From: Burkholderiales bacterium
GTDB taxonomy: Bacteria; Pseudomonadota; Gammaproteobacteria; Burkholderiales; Burkholderiaceae_E
DNA length: 55,529 nucleotides
Direction: 5' to 3'
Assembly (NCBI GenBank): GCA_947487165.1
Contig: CANKWX010000019.1
Span: forward strand, 1 to 55,529
Every line of letters starts with the position of its first letter. Within the stretch, counting starts at the first letter, position 1. Below the pieces are notes generated by a model. The model saw only the letters and a program-made list of their open reading frames with translations. It was not told the DNA's origin and made no database searches. Below are positions 9,928-20,212 of the stretch, piece by piece. The position numbers and the translations under genes were made by a program.

Positions 9928-12279
9928 ATGCGTCGCCTCCCGCCTGTCAAAGGTTTATCTGCTGCGATGGCTGCCGCGCTGGCCGCGCTTGCCGGACCGG
10001 CAGCCACCGGCTGGGCGCAAGCTCAGCAGGCCTCGCCGGGTCAGGCGCCCGCCCAGCCGGTGGGCGTGAGCCTGCGCCTTGAGACCGAACTGCGAGAACA
10101 GAACCTGCTGTCGCGCGCAGCGCGCCCGGTCTTTGCTCGCGGTACGGTCGTCGGCGGACGCACCGACCGCGAGACGACGCTCCAGGGCGATGCCGAAATC
10201 CGACATGGCAGCACCGTGATCCGGGCTGACCGGCTTACCCGTTACGACGCCGAGGACGATGTGATTGCGATCGGCAATGTCCGTCTGAGCCGCGAAGGTC
10301 AGATCTTCACCGGCCCCCAGCTTCAGATCGGCCTCGATTCTCTCGAAGGCGTCTTCGATTCGCCGCGGTATCAGCTGCCGGCCACCGGCGGCAGTGGCAG
10401 GGCAAGCCGCATCGATTTTCTGAACCGCGATCAGCTGCTGATGGCGGATGCCACCTACAGCACCTGCAAGCCGAACGATCCCGACTGGTACCTCAAGGCC
10501 GACGAACTTCTGATCGACCGCGCCCAGGACGAAGGCATCGCCAAGTCGACCGTGCTCTATTTCAAGGATGTGCCGATCTTTGCGGCGTCCACGCTGGGCT
10601 TTCCCTTGGCCGACGAGCGCCGCAGCGGTTTTCTGGCGCCGACCTTTTCGCAGTCCTCGACCATGGGCACCGAGGTGCTGGTGCCCTATTACCTGAATAT
10701 CGCGCCCAATCGGGATATGGTCCTGTCGACCAATTACAGCGCCCGACGCGGCCTTCAGTTGGCCGGTAATGCGCGCTATCTGGACGGCAATCCCGGTCAG
10801 CCGCCGATCGCGCTTGGCACCACGCTGTTCGAAGTGACGCCCTACGATCTGGTTGCCGACCGGTCGCGCTGGATGATCAACAGCAGCTACGTGAACAACA
10901 ATTATCTCGGCTGGACCGGCGGCTTCACCTTTCGAGCGGTGTCAGACGACAACTACTTTGTCGACTATTCGAAAAGCATCCTGCAAAGCGCCGACCGCAG
11001 CCTGTTGCGCACTGCCTTCGTCGGGCGGCAATTCGATAGCTGGACCGTGCGCGCCAGCGTCACCGACTATCAGAACATTCTCGATGCCCGAAATTCGCCG
11101 CCGTATAACCGGATGCCACAGCTGCTGATCATCAATCAGCAGCGTGATCTCAAAGGCTTCGATGTCGGTGTGCTCTCGGATACCAACGATTTCAAGAGCG
11201 GTCTGGCGAATTCGGCGCAGGGCTGGCGCAGCAACCTCGCGCCGACCGTGTCCTATCCGCTGCAGGGCCCTGCCTGGTTCATCACGCCGCGCGCGACCGT
11301 GCGTGCCACCGCCTATCGACTCGAGGCCAACCCGCAGGGCCCCAACGACATCAGCATCGCGGTGCCGACGGTGTCGGTCGATTCTGGCCTGGTCTTCGAG
11401 CGCAATGCGAGCTTCACTGGCCGCAATGTGATTCAGACCCTCGAGCCGCGGCTCTTTTACGTCTACACGCCTTACCGCGACCAGGGCACGCTGCCCAATT
11501 TCGATACCGCCCAGGCTGACCTCAATCTGTCGACGCTCTTCAATGAGAATGTCTATGTGGGTGGTGACCGTGTGGCCGATGCCAACCAGCTCACCGCGGC
11601 CGCACTCAGCCGGATCATCGATCCCGAGACCGGCATCGAGACGCTGCGCTTCGGACTGGCCGAACGCTTTTACTTCACGCCCCAGCGTGTGACGCTGCCC
11701 GGGCAGGTGCTTCCCTACAATGCGACGCCGTCGCGGTCCGATCTGCTGATGCTGGCATCGGGCAACCTGGGTGGCGGGCATACCATCGACGCCGGCGTCC
11801 AGTTTTCGGTCGCTGATCAATCGATGCCGCGAATGGGCGCGTCCTGGCGCTGGTGGCCGTCCTACGACCGTCTCTTCAACGTGGCGTTGCGCTACAAGGA
11901 GCTCGACTACTCCCAGATCGACGCGTCCTGGCGCTGGCCGATCAGCGGTCGCTGGAATTCGGTCGGTCGCGCGAATTATTCGGTGCTTCGTCAGCAGTAC
12001 GATACGACGTCCGGCACCAACGTTGCAGTACAGCCGCAGTTGCTCGAGGGACTGCTCGGTTTCGAATACCAGGAAGATTGCTGGACGCTTCGTTTCGTGG
12101 TGCAGCGCTATCTGACCGCAACCTCGACCAGCACCACTGCGGTCTTTGCTCAGCTCGAGCTGGGTGGGCTGGGTCGCTTCGGTCTGGACCCGTTCGATAT
12201 ACTCCGGCGCAACATCCCCGGTTATCGACCACCCTCGCGTCGCGAAATTCCGCCTTCGCGGTTCTACGGATACGAATGA
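9928..12279 (+). CDS. lptD: LPS-assembly protein LptD
   Basis: LptD is the outer-membrane beta-barrel that, with LptE, inserts LPS into the outer leaflet. Read from ATG 9928 the product has 783 residues and begins with a clear signal peptide (MRRLPPVKGLSAAMAAALAA and onward, probable cleavage after GWAQA). An in-frame TTG at 9892 lies only about 5 bases after the predicted transcription start and would spoil the signal peptide, so I prefer 9928. The periplasmic OstA-like domain includes GDAEIRHGSTVIRADRLTRY, and the barrel is rich in aromatic beta-strands. The cysteines in TCKPNDPDW and EDCWTLRF fit the inter-domain disulfides of the family. surA follows with an ATGA overlap. Confidence 0.96.
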   Translation: MRRLPPVKGLSAAMAAALAALAGPAATGWAQAQQASPGQAPAQPVGVSLRLETELREQNLLSRAARPVFARGTVVGGRTDRETTLQGDAEIRHGSTVIRADRLTRYDAEDDVIAIGNVRLSREGQIFTGPQLQIGLDSLEGVFDSPRYQLPATGGSGRASRIDFLNRDQLLMADATYSTCKPNDPDWYLKADELLIDRAQDEGIAKSTVLYFKDVPIFAASTLGFPLADERRSGFLAPTFSQSSTMGTEVLVPYYLNIAPNRDMVLSTNYSARRGLQLAGNARYLDGNPGQPPIALGTTLFEVTPYDLVADRSRWMINSSYVNNNYLGWTGGFTFRAVSDDNYFVDYSKSILQSADRSLLRTAFVGRQFDSWTVRASVTDYQNILDARNSPPYNRMPQLLIINQQRDLKGFDVGVLSDTNDFKSGLANSAQGWRSNLAPTVSYPLQGPAWFITPRATVRATAYRLEANPQGPNDISIAVPTVSVDSGLVFERNASFTGRNVIQTLEPRLFYVYTPYRDQGTLPNFDTAQADLNLSTLFNENVYVGGDRVADANQLTAAALSRIIDPETGIETLRFGLAERFYFTPQRVTLPGQVLPYNATPSRSDLLMLASGNLGGGHTIDAGVQFSVADQSMPRMGASWRWWPSYDRLFNVALRYKELDYSQIDASWRWPISGRWNSVGRANYSVLRQQYDTTSGTNVAVQPQLLEGLLGFEYQEDCWTLRFVVQRYLTATSTSTTAVFAQLELGGLGRFGLDPFDILRRNIPGYRPPSRREIPPSRFYGYE

Positions 12280-13721
12280 AGATTCCCTTGACGGTGCGGC
12301 TGCTGGCGTTTGTGCTTGCCTGCGCTTCTTTTTCTGTAGCGCTGGCGCAGCTGTCTGGCGCGCCGGCGAATAATCTGACCGGTACGACCGGTGCCCCGGC
12401 GGGGGGGGCGTCGTTTGCGACGCCTGGACTGTTAACGTCGCCCAGGCCGGCGCCAGCGCCGGCGTCGGCGGCCAATCGTCTGCCTTCCGAGCCGGTCCTC
12501 GTCGACCGTATCGTCGCGATCGTCAACGCCGAGGCGATCACTGATCGCGAATTGCGCCAGAAGGTCGATGTGGTCAGCCGAAGGCTCAGGTCGCAGGGCG
12601 TCACCTTGCCGCCGCCGCAGGAGCTTCAGCGCCAGTTGCTCGAGCGCATGGTCAGTGAAGCCGCCCAGCAACAGGCGGCACGTGAGGCGGGCGGCAGGAT
12701 CGACGAAGTCACCATCGACCGCGCGGTGGCCCGAATTGCCCAGGACGCCCAGCTCACCGTCGCGCAGTTTCGTGCGCGAATCGAAGCCGATGGCGTGTCC
12801 TTCCAGACCTTTCGTCAGGAAATCGCAGGCGAACTGACGGTGTCCCGCTTTCGGGAGCGCGAAATCGATTCGCGCATCCAGGTGTCCGAGTCCGAGGTCG
12901 ATGTCTACCTTGCCGAGCAGAAGACCGCTGCAATCGAATTCAACATTGCTCAGATTCTGGTGCCGATCGGTGAAGACGCACCCGCCGATAAGGTCGCGAA
13001 CGCCAGGCAACAGGCCCAGGGCATCGTCCGGATGGGACGCACCGGAACCGATTTTGCGCGCATTGTCAGCAACCTCGCTTCCACCGGCGAGCCGGTGCAG
13101 GGCGGTATCACCGGCATGCGAACGGTTGACAGGCTGCCGGCGCTTTTCGTCGAGGCGGTTTCACCGCTCAAGCCGGGCGAGGTGGCCGATGAGGTTCGCA
13201 GCCCGGCCGGTTTTCATATTCTCAAGATGATCGAGCGGCGCGGCGGCGGATGGTCCGATGTGGGCAGTGGTCCGGTCAAGCAGACCCGCGTTCGCCACAT
13301 CCTGATCCGGGTCAATGAGCTCAACAACGAAACCCAGGTCATTCGACGCCTGACTGAAATCGCCGATCGCACGAGAGGCGGTTCGGTCGATTTTGCTGAT
13401 ATGGCCCGTCAGTATTCGGTCGACGGCAGTGCCGGGCAGGGCGGCGATCTCGGCTGGGTGTACCAGGGCGATACCGTGCAGGAGTTCGAGCGTGCGATGG
13501 ATGCGCTGGAAATCGGACAGATCAGCGAGCCGGTGCGCTCGCCTTTCGGTTTTCACCTGATCCAGGTTCTCGAGCGTCGCACCGACGAGGCATCCACTGA
13601 TCGCGTCCGTTCGGCAACCCGCAACCTGTTGCGCACCCGCAAGTCGAACGAGCGCTTCCAGGAATGGGTCACCGAGGTTCGTGACCGCGCCTATGTCGAA
13701 TATCGCCTCGAGGACCAGTGA
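12276..13721 (+). CDS. surA: Periplasmic chaperone / peptidyl-prolyl isomerase SurA
   Basis: SurA escorts unfolded outer-membrane proteins, including LptD, across the periplasm. From the ATG at 12276, which overlaps the lptD stop as ATGA, the product has 481 residues. It has a signal peptide ([19 protein letters not shown], cleavage near ALA/QLS), a Pro/Ala-rich linker at about 20-75, and the SurA N-domain starting [20 protein letters not shown]. Two parvulin domains follow: one around [17 protein letters not shown], the second starting [15 protein letters not shown]. The C-terminal helix ends [10 protein letters not shown]. The N-terminal linker makes it somewhat longer than E. coli SurA. 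An open frame that continues upstream of 12276 is a shadow of lptD. Confidence 0.96.
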   Translation: MKIPLTVRLLAFVLACASFSVALAQLSGAPANNLTGTTGAPAGGASFATPGLLTSPRPAPAPASAANRLPSEPVLVDRIVAIVNAEAITDRELRQKVDVVSRRLRSQGVTLPPPQELQRQLLERMVSEAAQQQAAREAGGRIDEVTIDRAVARIAQDAQLTVAQFRARIEADGVSFQTFRQEIAGELTVSRFREREIDSRIQVSESEVDVYLAEQKTAAIEFNIAQILVPIGEDAPADKVANARQQAQGIVRMGRTGTDFARIVSNLASTGEPVQGGITGMRTVDRLPALFVEAVSPLKPGEVADEVRSPAGFHILKMIERRGGGWSDVGSGPVKQTRVRHILIRVNELNNETQVIRRLTEIADRTRGGSVDFADMARQYSVDGSAGQGGDLGWVYQGDTVQEFERAMDALEIGQISEPVRSPFGFHLIQVLERRTDEASTDRVRSATRNLLRTRKSNERFQEWVTEVRDRAYVEYRLEDQ

Positions 13722-14518
13722 GGCATGCGCCGCGCAAGCGTTTTGGTCAGCATTTCCTGACCGACGCTTCAGTCCTCGGCGCGATCGGCGACGCGGTCGA
13801 CCCCCGCAACGATGATCGTCTCGTCGAGATCGGCCCCGGGCTCGGTGCACTGACGGTCGAGTTGCTCGATCGGATCGGTCATCTCGATGCGGTCGAGATC
13901 GACCGCGATCTGGTCGCGCGCCTGCGCAAGACCTGGCCGCAGGCAAGGCTGACGGTTCACGAGGCCGATGCCCTGGCTTTCGATTTTGCGGCGCTGGCCG
14001 GTGGCGAACGCCTGCGGCTGGTCGGCAATCTGCCTTACAACATTTCGAGCCCGCTGCTCATTCGCTTGCTGTCCTATCGCGAGGCGATCATCGATGCGCA
14101 CTTCATGCTTCAGAAAGAAGTCGTCGATCGCATCGTCTCGGCGCCCGGTATCGCAGATTTCGGGCGCCTCAGCGTGATGATGCAGGCCTTCTTCATGGTC
14201 GAAAAGCTGTTCGATGTGCCGCCCGAGGCCTTCGATCCGCCGCCGCGGGTGATGTCGTCGGTGGTTCGCCTGCGGCCTCGCGCGGTGCCGCTTGCCGGTG
14301 ACATTGCAAGCCTCGAGCGACTCATGGCGGCCGCTTTCGCGCAGCGCCGCAAGATGTTGCGCGGCACGCTGCTGCCCTGGCTGCGCGAGCAGGGTCTCGA
14401 TCTCGAGCAGGCGGGTCTTGCGCTCGAGCCGACCGCCCGGCCGGAGGAGATTTCAGTCGAGCGCTGGGGCAAAATTTCCGACGCGCTGTGGTCGCTCAGC
14501 GGGCGCTGCGCTCGATGA
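13718..14518 (+). CDS. rsmA: 16S rRNA dimethyladenosine transferase RsmA (KsgA)
   Basis: RsmA dimethylates two adjacent adenines near the 3' end of 16S rRNA. The 266-residue product begins [20 protein letters not shown] and shows the SAM-binding motif [15 protein letters not shown] and the catalytic motif [13 protein letters not shown]. The start is GTG at 13718, overlapping the surA stop as GTGA; the nearby ATG at 13725 is out of frame. In many betaproteobacteria pdxA lies between surA and rsmA; here the two genes touch. The last 23 bases overlap the convergent gloA. Confidence 0.97.
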   Translation: MRHAPRKRFGQHFLTDASVLGAIGDAVDPRNDDRLVEIGPGLGALTVELLDRIGHLDAVEIDRDLVARLRKTWPQARLTVHEADALAFDFAALAGGERLRLVGNLPYNISSPLLIRLLSYREAIIDAHFMLQKEVVDRIVSAPGIADFGRLSVMMQAFFMVEKLFDVPPEAFDPPPRVMSSVVRLRPRAVPLAGDIASLERLMAAAFAQRRKMLRGTLLPWLREQGLDLEQAGLALEPTARPEEISVERWGKISDALWSLSGRCAR

Positions 14519-14885
14519 GTTCGATCTTGTAGCCGTCGGGGTCCTGCACGAACGCGATCACGGTCGATCCGCCCTTTACCGGGCCGGCCTCGCGGGTGAC
14601 CATGCCGCCCGCAGCCTTGATCCGGGCGCAGGTGGCTGCGGCATCGCTGACCGCAATCGCGATATGACCAAAGGCGCTGCCGAGTTCGTACTGATCGACA
14701 CCATAGTTGTAGGTCAGTTCGATTTCGGCGTGCTCGGGGTTGCTGCCATAGCCGACGAAGGCGAGCGAGTATTTCTGCTCGGGCCGGTCGGTCGTTCGCA
14801 GCAGGGTCATGTCCAGCATCGAGGTGTAGAAGTCGATCGAGCGTTGAAGGTCGCCGACCCTCAACATGGTGTGCAGCATTCTCAT
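14496..14885 (-). CDS. gloA: Lactoylglutathione lyase (glyoxalase I)
   Basis: Glyoxalase I isomerises the glutathione-methylglyoxal hemithioacetal to S-lactoylglutathione. The 129-residue protein begins [20 protein letters not shown] (His5 is the first metal ligand), then [20 protein letters not shown] (Glu), FGHIAIAV (His) and [12 protein letters not shown] (Glu), so all four metal ligands are present. Length and motif spacing fit the short Ni-type bacterial enzyme. It overlaps the 3' end of rsmA tail to tail by 23 bases. Confidence 0.97.
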   Translation of the reverse strand: MRMLHTMLRVGDLQRSIDFYTSMLDMTLLRTTDRPEQKYSLAFVGYGSNPEHAEIELTYNYGVDQYELGSAFGHIAIAVSDAAATCARIKAAGGMVTREAGPVKGGSTVIAFVQDPDGYKIELIERSAR

Positions 14886-14899
14886 GGTTTGATTCGCCT

Positions 14900-15778
14900 T
14901 CAGCTCAGGGTGAGGTCATCGGGAAACTGCTTCAGTTGCTGGCGCGCGGTGTCGAACTCGGGCAGCAGCGACTGAACAGTGGCCCAGAAGTCCGGGCCGT
15001 GGTTCATTTCTTTGAGGTGAGCCAGTTCGTGCACCACGACATAGTCGATGATCTCGATCGGAAAGTGCACCAGCCGCCAGTTCAGCCTGATTGAACCGTC
15101 GGGAGCACAACTGCCCCAGCGGGTGCGTGCCGATGACAGGCGCAATTGCGTCGGGGCGGCGCCGAGCCGCTCGCTGTAGATCGGCAGGCGTTCGCGAAAG
15201 ACTGCGCGGGCCTGCGTCTGCATCCAGGCCTGAACCGCATTCTTGAGCTGACCGGCATCAGCCTGAGCCGGCAGCCCCACGCGCAGCGTGTCGTTGTCGA
15301 CCGCGACGCCGCGGGCGCCGGCGTCGATGCGCATCGTGAGCGTGCGCCCGAGAAAGGCCACGGTGCCGCCGTCTTCCCAGCGTACCGCCAGGCGCTCGCG
15401 GCGGCCGGCATGTTCGCGCCATTCGACCAGCTTGCGAAGGATCCAGGCCTCCTTGGCCGACAGGGCGGAATCGATTTCTGCGATGCCGACCCAGCGTGGG
15501 GCGGTTACGCGCAGACCCGAGTCATCGACGCAAAAGCCGATCGTTCGGCGTCGTGATCGGCGCAGTTCATATTCGACCGGATGGCCGCCCAGCCGCGTCT
15601 GTCGGCGCGAGATGCCCGGGGTGTGAGCCGCCGGGGTGCCACCCTCGGTTGTGCAAGGCGGCACCGGACGCGATGCCGGCGCGCGCACAGGCACCGGCGC
15701 GATGTGGTCGAACAGCGGCAGCGTCAGCTGCAGTGCAGCGTCGCCGGCCGCGCGTGCCAGATCACGTAGTCGCTTCAC
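14900..15778 (-). CDS. YgjP-like (DUF45/M48-type) metallopeptidase
   Basis: The protein has 292 residues when read from GTG 15778, chosen because AGGAG lies 7 bases upstream; an ATG at 15823 would overlap plsC by 62 bases. The C-terminal half has the zinc motif of the family, [18 protein letters not shown] (HExxH, then a third His eight residues on), preceded by [20 protein letters not shown], a conserved YgjP segment. The N-terminal third is variable and Pro-rich. No signal peptide is visible, so it probably acts in the cytoplasm. Physiological substrate unknown. It overlaps plsC by 17 bases, in the same operon. Confidence 0.88.
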   Translation of the reverse strand: MKRLRDLARAAGDAALQLTLPLFDHIAPVPVRAPASRPVPPCTTEGGTPAAHTPGISRRQTRLGGHPVEYELRRSRRRTIGFCVDDSGLRVTAPRWVGIAEIDSALSAKEAWILRKLVEWREHAGRRERLAVRWEDGGTVAFLGRTLTMRIDAGARGVAVDNDTLRVGLPAQADAGQLKNAVQAWMQTQARAVFRERLPIYSERLGAAPTQLRLSSARTRWGSCAPDGSIRLNWRLVHFPIEIIDYVVVHELAHLKEMNHGPDFWATVQSLLPEFDTARQQLKQFPDDLTLS

Positions 15779-16532
15779 GCATCGCTCCTGAAGGGGTGTC
15801 GCCGGGGGTGTCCTGGTAAGCATCAGGGTCGATGCGTCGCATTTCGGATTCGATCCAGTGCATGACCTCGGCGTTGACCTGATCGGGTCGCCGATTGGCG
15901 GTCTGGATCGCAGGACCCACCGAGACCGTGATCAGGCCCGGTGACTTGATGATCGGCTTTTTCGGCCAGCAGTGCCCCGAATTGACCGCAATCGGCACGA
16001 TCAATGCCCCGGTGCGGATCGCGAGCCTTGCGCCGCCGCTCTTGTACTGGCCCTGCTTGCCGACCGGAATACGGGTGCCTTCCGGGAACATCACGATCGA
16101 GCGGCCTTCATCGAGCTTTCGCTGCCCCTGGGCCACGACCGACTCGAAGGCATCGCGACCCTGCGAACGATTGATGTGGATCATGTTGAGCAGTCCGATG
16201 CCCCATCCGAAGAAAGGCAGGTAGAGCAATTCGCGCTTGAAGACGAAACACACTTCACGCGGCGCATAGGCGACATAAAAAAGCGTCTCCCAGGTCGACT
16301 GGTGCTTGGACAGCAGCACCACCGGCGCATCGGGCAGGTTCTCCCAGCCCTTGACCTGCCAGCGGATACCCAGGATCACACGTGCGCCCCAGAGCACCAG
16401 TCGGGGCCACCTGATCGTGAAGGCGTAACGCATATGCAAAGGCAAGGGGGCGATCAGCAGGCAGCCGATCCCGAAGGGAATGACAGTGACCGCCTGGAAG
16501 ACCAGAAAAAGCAGGGTTCGGATAAGTGGCAT
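15762..16532 (-). CDS. plsC: 1-acyl-sn-glycerol-3-phosphate acyltransferase
   Basis: PlsC acylates lysophosphatidic acid at sn-2 to give phosphatidic acid at the inner membrane. The 256-residue product has an N-terminal hydrophobic segment (TLLFLVFQAVTVIPFGIGCL) and the acyltransferase blocks: SKHQSTWETLFY (His of the HX4 motif, with Glu in place of the usual Asp), VFKRELLYLPFFGWGI, and MFPEGTRIPVGKQGQYKSG (FPEGTR). The Asp-to-Glu change in the HX4D box is seen in several betaproteobacterial PlsC-like proteins and need not abolish activity. It is followed closely by the YgjP-like gene and preceded by the gmhB-like gene. Confidence 0.92.
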   Translation of the reverse strand: MPLIRTLLFLVFQAVTVIPFGIGCLLIAPLPLHMRYAFTIRWPRLVLWGARVILGIRWQVKGWENLPDAPVVLLSKHQSTWETLFYVAYAPREVCFVFKRELLYLPFFGWGIGLLNMIHINRSQGRDAFESVVAQGQRKLDEGRSIVMFPEGTRIPVGKQGQYKSGGARLAIRTGALIVPIAVNSGHCWPKKPIIKSPGLITVSVGPAIQTANRRPDQVNAEVMHWIESEMRRIDPDAYQDTPGDTPSGAMREATT

Positions 16533-16561
16533 GGGTTGGGCGCGTGACAGGCGATGGGCGA

Positions 16562-17089
16562 TCAGGGCGCCAGTTCGGCGGCAACTGCGGCAAGGTCGAC
16601 CCGCACGACGGTCCTGGGCGGCAGCAGCCCGGCATCGAGCGTGCGTCGACCGTAACCGGTCAGCACCAGGATCGGGCGCAGGCCGGCGGTGTGGGCCGCG
16701 TCGAGTTCGTGCTGCGAGTCGGTGACCAGCACGGTTGAGCTCGGTGAAACATCGAGGCGCTCGAGCGCGTCGGTCAGTGTGGCGGCGACCCTGGTGTTGC
16801 GGTCAGACGCATCAGCGCCCGGCACCAGGAGCACGACGTCGATGGTGCCGCCCTGGGTGGCGAGGTCATCGACCATGCGTGAATGCACCGCGTTGAGCGC
16901 TGCCATATCGCAGGTGCCGCGATCGAGCGCGCCGCAGTCAGCCAGGATGGCGACGCGATAGCCCTGGTGATGCAGTCGTGAGATCGCGGCTGCTGCGCCT
17001 GGCATCGATTGCCAGTCTTCGGCACGCGTGGTGCGGCCATCGGGGTCGTTGGACACCACGCCGTCGCGGTCGAGGATGATCAGCTTCAC
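16562..17089 (-). CDS. GmhB-like HAD phosphatase, degenerate active site
   Basis: Position between glyS and plsC, length (175 residues) and overall pattern match D-glycero-beta-D-manno-heptose-1,7-bisphosphate 7-phosphatase (GmhB) of LPS heptose synthesis. HAD motif I is intact (LDRDGV, nucleophile Asp7 and acid Asp9). The other hallmark motifs are not: the TNQSGIARG box is ADCGALDRG (50-58), and the zinc-binding CPH...CxCRKP loop is VPGADASDRNTR (89-100), with no Cys/His cluster and no motif-III Lys. The VGD box reads VTDSQHE (122-128). It may have changed substrate or lost activity; I therefore give no gene symbol. The reading frame is intact and codon use looks like its neighbours. Confidence 0.75.
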   Translation of the reverse strand: MKLIILDRDGVVSNDPDGRTTRAEDWQSMPGAAAAISRLHHQGYRVAILADCGALDRGTCDMAALNAVHSRMVDDLATQGGTIDVVLLVPGADASDRNTRVAATLTDALERLDVSPSSTVLVTDSQHELDAAHTAGLRPILVLTGYGRRTLDAGLLPPRTVVRVDLAAVAAELAP

Positions 17090-17128
17090 GGTGGACAGTG
17101 TTCGTTGGAGGGTGGCGCAGTGTCGATG

Positions 17129-19243
17129 TCAGGCCGCAAGCTTCGAGAGATCGGCAACGCGATTCATGAGTCTGTGTAATCCGCCCAGCAGCGCCAGTCG
17201 ATTGCGTCGCAGTTCGGCCTCCTCAGCGTTGACCATGACCGCATCGAAAAACGCGTCGACCGGCTCGCGCAGCAGGGCGAGCGTGCCGAGTGCGCCGGCG
17301 TAATCGAGCGCACCAAGCCGCGCCTCGACCGAGGGCGTGGCGGTGGCAATTGCCTGATAGAGCGTGCGCTCGGCGTCTTGCCCGAGCAGGTCTTCGCGTA
17401 CCTCGGCCAGCGCATCGCCGGCATCGGCCTTGCGAAGGATGTTGCCGATGCGCTTGTTGGCCGCCGCCAGGCTGGCCGCCTGCGGCAGTGCCCTGAACTG
17501 TGCGATCGCATCGAGCCTGGGCAGGATACGGTCGAGGTAATCGGCATCGATGGCCAGCACCGCATCGATGTCGGCGGTCGGATAGCCGCGCTCGCGCAGC
17601 CAGCCGCGCAGGCGATCGGTGATGAATTCTTGCAGTGCTGCCGGCGCCGCTGTGACCGCCGGGACTTGGGCGAAGGCCTCGAAGGCTGCAGCGATCAGGG
17701 TCGACAGTGCGGGCGTCGGCGTGCCCGAGGCGAGCGGGCGCTCGATCAGCATCCGAAGCACGCCCAGCGCATGGCGGCGCAGGGCGAAGGGGTCGCGGTC
17801 GCCGCTGGGCTGCGCGCCAATCCCCCAGATGCCGGCGAGGGTCTCGAGCTTGTCGGCCAGCGCCACCGCCATCCCGAGTTCGGAGGCCGGTATGGCGTCG
17901 CCGGCAAAGCGCGGCTGGTAGTGCTCGGAGATGGCCTGCGCCACCGCCGGCGACTCGCCGTCGTGCAGGGCATAGTGGCGCCCCATCGTGCCCTGCAATT
18001 CGGGGAACTCGCCCACCATGCCGGTCAGCAGATCGGCCTTGGCGAGCAGTGCCACGCGGTCGGCGGTGTCGGCATCGACGCCGATGTGCGAGGCAATCAG
18101 ACGCGCCAGCGTGCGCACGCGATCGGTTCGCTGCGCCTGCGTGCCGAGCTTGGCGTGATAGACGACCGAGGCGAGTTGCGCGGTGCGATCGATCAGCCGC
18201 AGTTTTTTGTCCTGCTCGAAGAAAAATCGGGCGTCGGCCAGGCGCGGACGCACGACCCGCTGATTGCCGTCGACGATCAGGGAAGGGTCATCGACCGCCA
18301 TGTTCGAGACGATCAGAAAGCGCGCCTCGAGCTGGCCATTTCGGTCGAAGAGCGGAAAGTATTTCTGGTTCGTGCGCATCGTCAGGATCAGACACTCCTG
18401 GGGCACCTGCAAAAACTCGTCTTCGAATCGGCCGACATAGACCGCCGGCCACTCGACCAGCGCGCACACTTCATCGAGCAGGGGTCCGACAGGCCCCTCG
18501 TCGCCGAGCGAGGCGCCGAGTTCGCGGGCTCGATCGCGCAGCAGCGTGTCGATGCGCTCTCGCCGCCTGGTAAACGAGGCGATCACACGGCCACGGTCGG
18601 CCAGCAGCCTTTCGTAGTCGGTGGCATCCGACAATTCGATCTGTGACTCACCCTGGAAGCGATGGCCGCGGGTCATGCCACCTGATTGCAGGCCGAGGGC
18701 GACCGCCGGCAGCACGGACTGCCCATGCAGGACGACCAGGCCATGCGCGGGGCGCACGAAGCTCACGCTGGTATGGCCATCGGCAAGCTGGTACTGCATG
18801 AGCTTCGGGATCGGCAGTCGCGCAATCGCCTGTTCGATCAGGGCCTGGATGGCCTGTTTGAGCGCGGCACCCGCGATCGTGCTGCGCAAATAGAAGCACT
18901 CCTGCTTGCCGTCGGAGGCGCGGGTGAGCGCATCGACTTGCGCGCCTTGCTTTTCGGCCCACTTTTTGAGCGCCAGTGTGGCCTGACCCTGCGCATCCAG
19001 GCCGACGGAAACCGACGGACCTTTGATTTCAACCGCGCGATCGTCGGCCTGCTCGCGCACGGCCGCTACGCACACCGCCAGGCGCCTGGGGGTAGCAAAG
19101 ACCTCGAAGCTGCCGTCAGCAGGCGCCAGACCCTGCTGGCGCAGCCCTTCGACGATGGTATTGGCAAACGAGTCGCCCAGCCGGGCAAGCGCCTTCGGCG
19201 GAAGCTCTTCGGTGAGCAGTTCGATGAGCAGAGGCTTGATCAT
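17129..19243 (-). CDS. glyS: Glycyl-tRNA synthetase beta subunit
   Basis: GlyS is the large subunit of the alpha2-beta2 glycyl-tRNA synthetase. From the ATG at 19241-19243 the protein has 704 residues and begins MIKPLLIELLTEELPPKALA, the family's N-terminus; an upstream extension of the same frame is not conserved and would overlap glyQ. Recognisable blocks include GMTRGHRFQG, LPKLMQYQ-type LPIPKLMQYQ and the C-terminal DALR-like anticodon-binding region (FFDAVMVNAEEAELRRNRLA). It starts 10 bases after the glyQ stop, so the two subunits are co-translated. Confidence 0.97.
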   Translation of the reverse strand: MIKPLLIELLTEELPPKALARLGDSFANTIVEGLRQQGLAPADGSFEVFATPRRLAVCVAAVREQADDRAVEIKGPSVSVGLDAQGQATLALKKWAEKQGAQVDALTRASDGKQECFYLRSTIAGAALKQAIQALIEQAIARLPIPKLMQYQLADGHTSVSFVRPAHGLVVLHGQSVLPAVALGLQSGGMTRGHRFQGESQIELSDATDYERLLADRGRVIASFTRRRERIDTLLRDRARELGASLGDEGPVGPLLDEVCALVEWPAVYVGRFEDEFLQVPQECLILTMRTNQKYFPLFDRNGQLEARFLIVSNMAVDDPSLIVDGNQRVVRPRLADARFFFEQDKKLRLIDRTAQLASVVYHAKLGTQAQRTDRVRTLARLIASHIGVDADTADRVALLAKADLLTGMVGEFPELQGTMGRHYALHDGESPAVAQAISEHYQPRFAGDAIPASELGMAVALADKLETLAGIWGIGAQPSGDRDPFALRRHALGVLRMLIERPLASGTPTPALSTLIAAAFEAFAQVPAVTAAPAALQEFITDRLRGWLRERGYPTADIDAVLAIDADYLDRILPRLDAIAQFRALPQAASLAAANKRIGNILRKADAGDALAEVREDLLGQDAERTLYQAIATATPSVEARLGALDYAGALGTLALLREPVDAFFDAVMVNAEEAELRRNRLALLGGLHRLMNRVADLSKLAA

Positions 19244-19253
19244 GGCGTCACGC

Positions 19254-20144
<891 letters not shown>

Positions 20145-20193
20145 CGGTGGGAGAGGGCCGCGCAAAATGTCGGCTGTTCCGGACAAGGCCTGG

Positions 20194-20199
20194 ATTCTA
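20194..20199 (-). promoter_or_regulatory. Candidate -10 element for glyQ
   Basis: The minus strand reads CGTTAGAATCCAGG here, with TAGAAT about 50 bases upstream of the glyQ ATG. The same GTTAGAATCC context precedes dusB. I see no convincing -35 hexamer, and the element overlaps the last codons of the upstream patatin-like gene by no bases (its stop is at 20213). Confidence 0.4.
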
Positions 20200-20212
20200 A
20201 CGGGTTCGGCGG

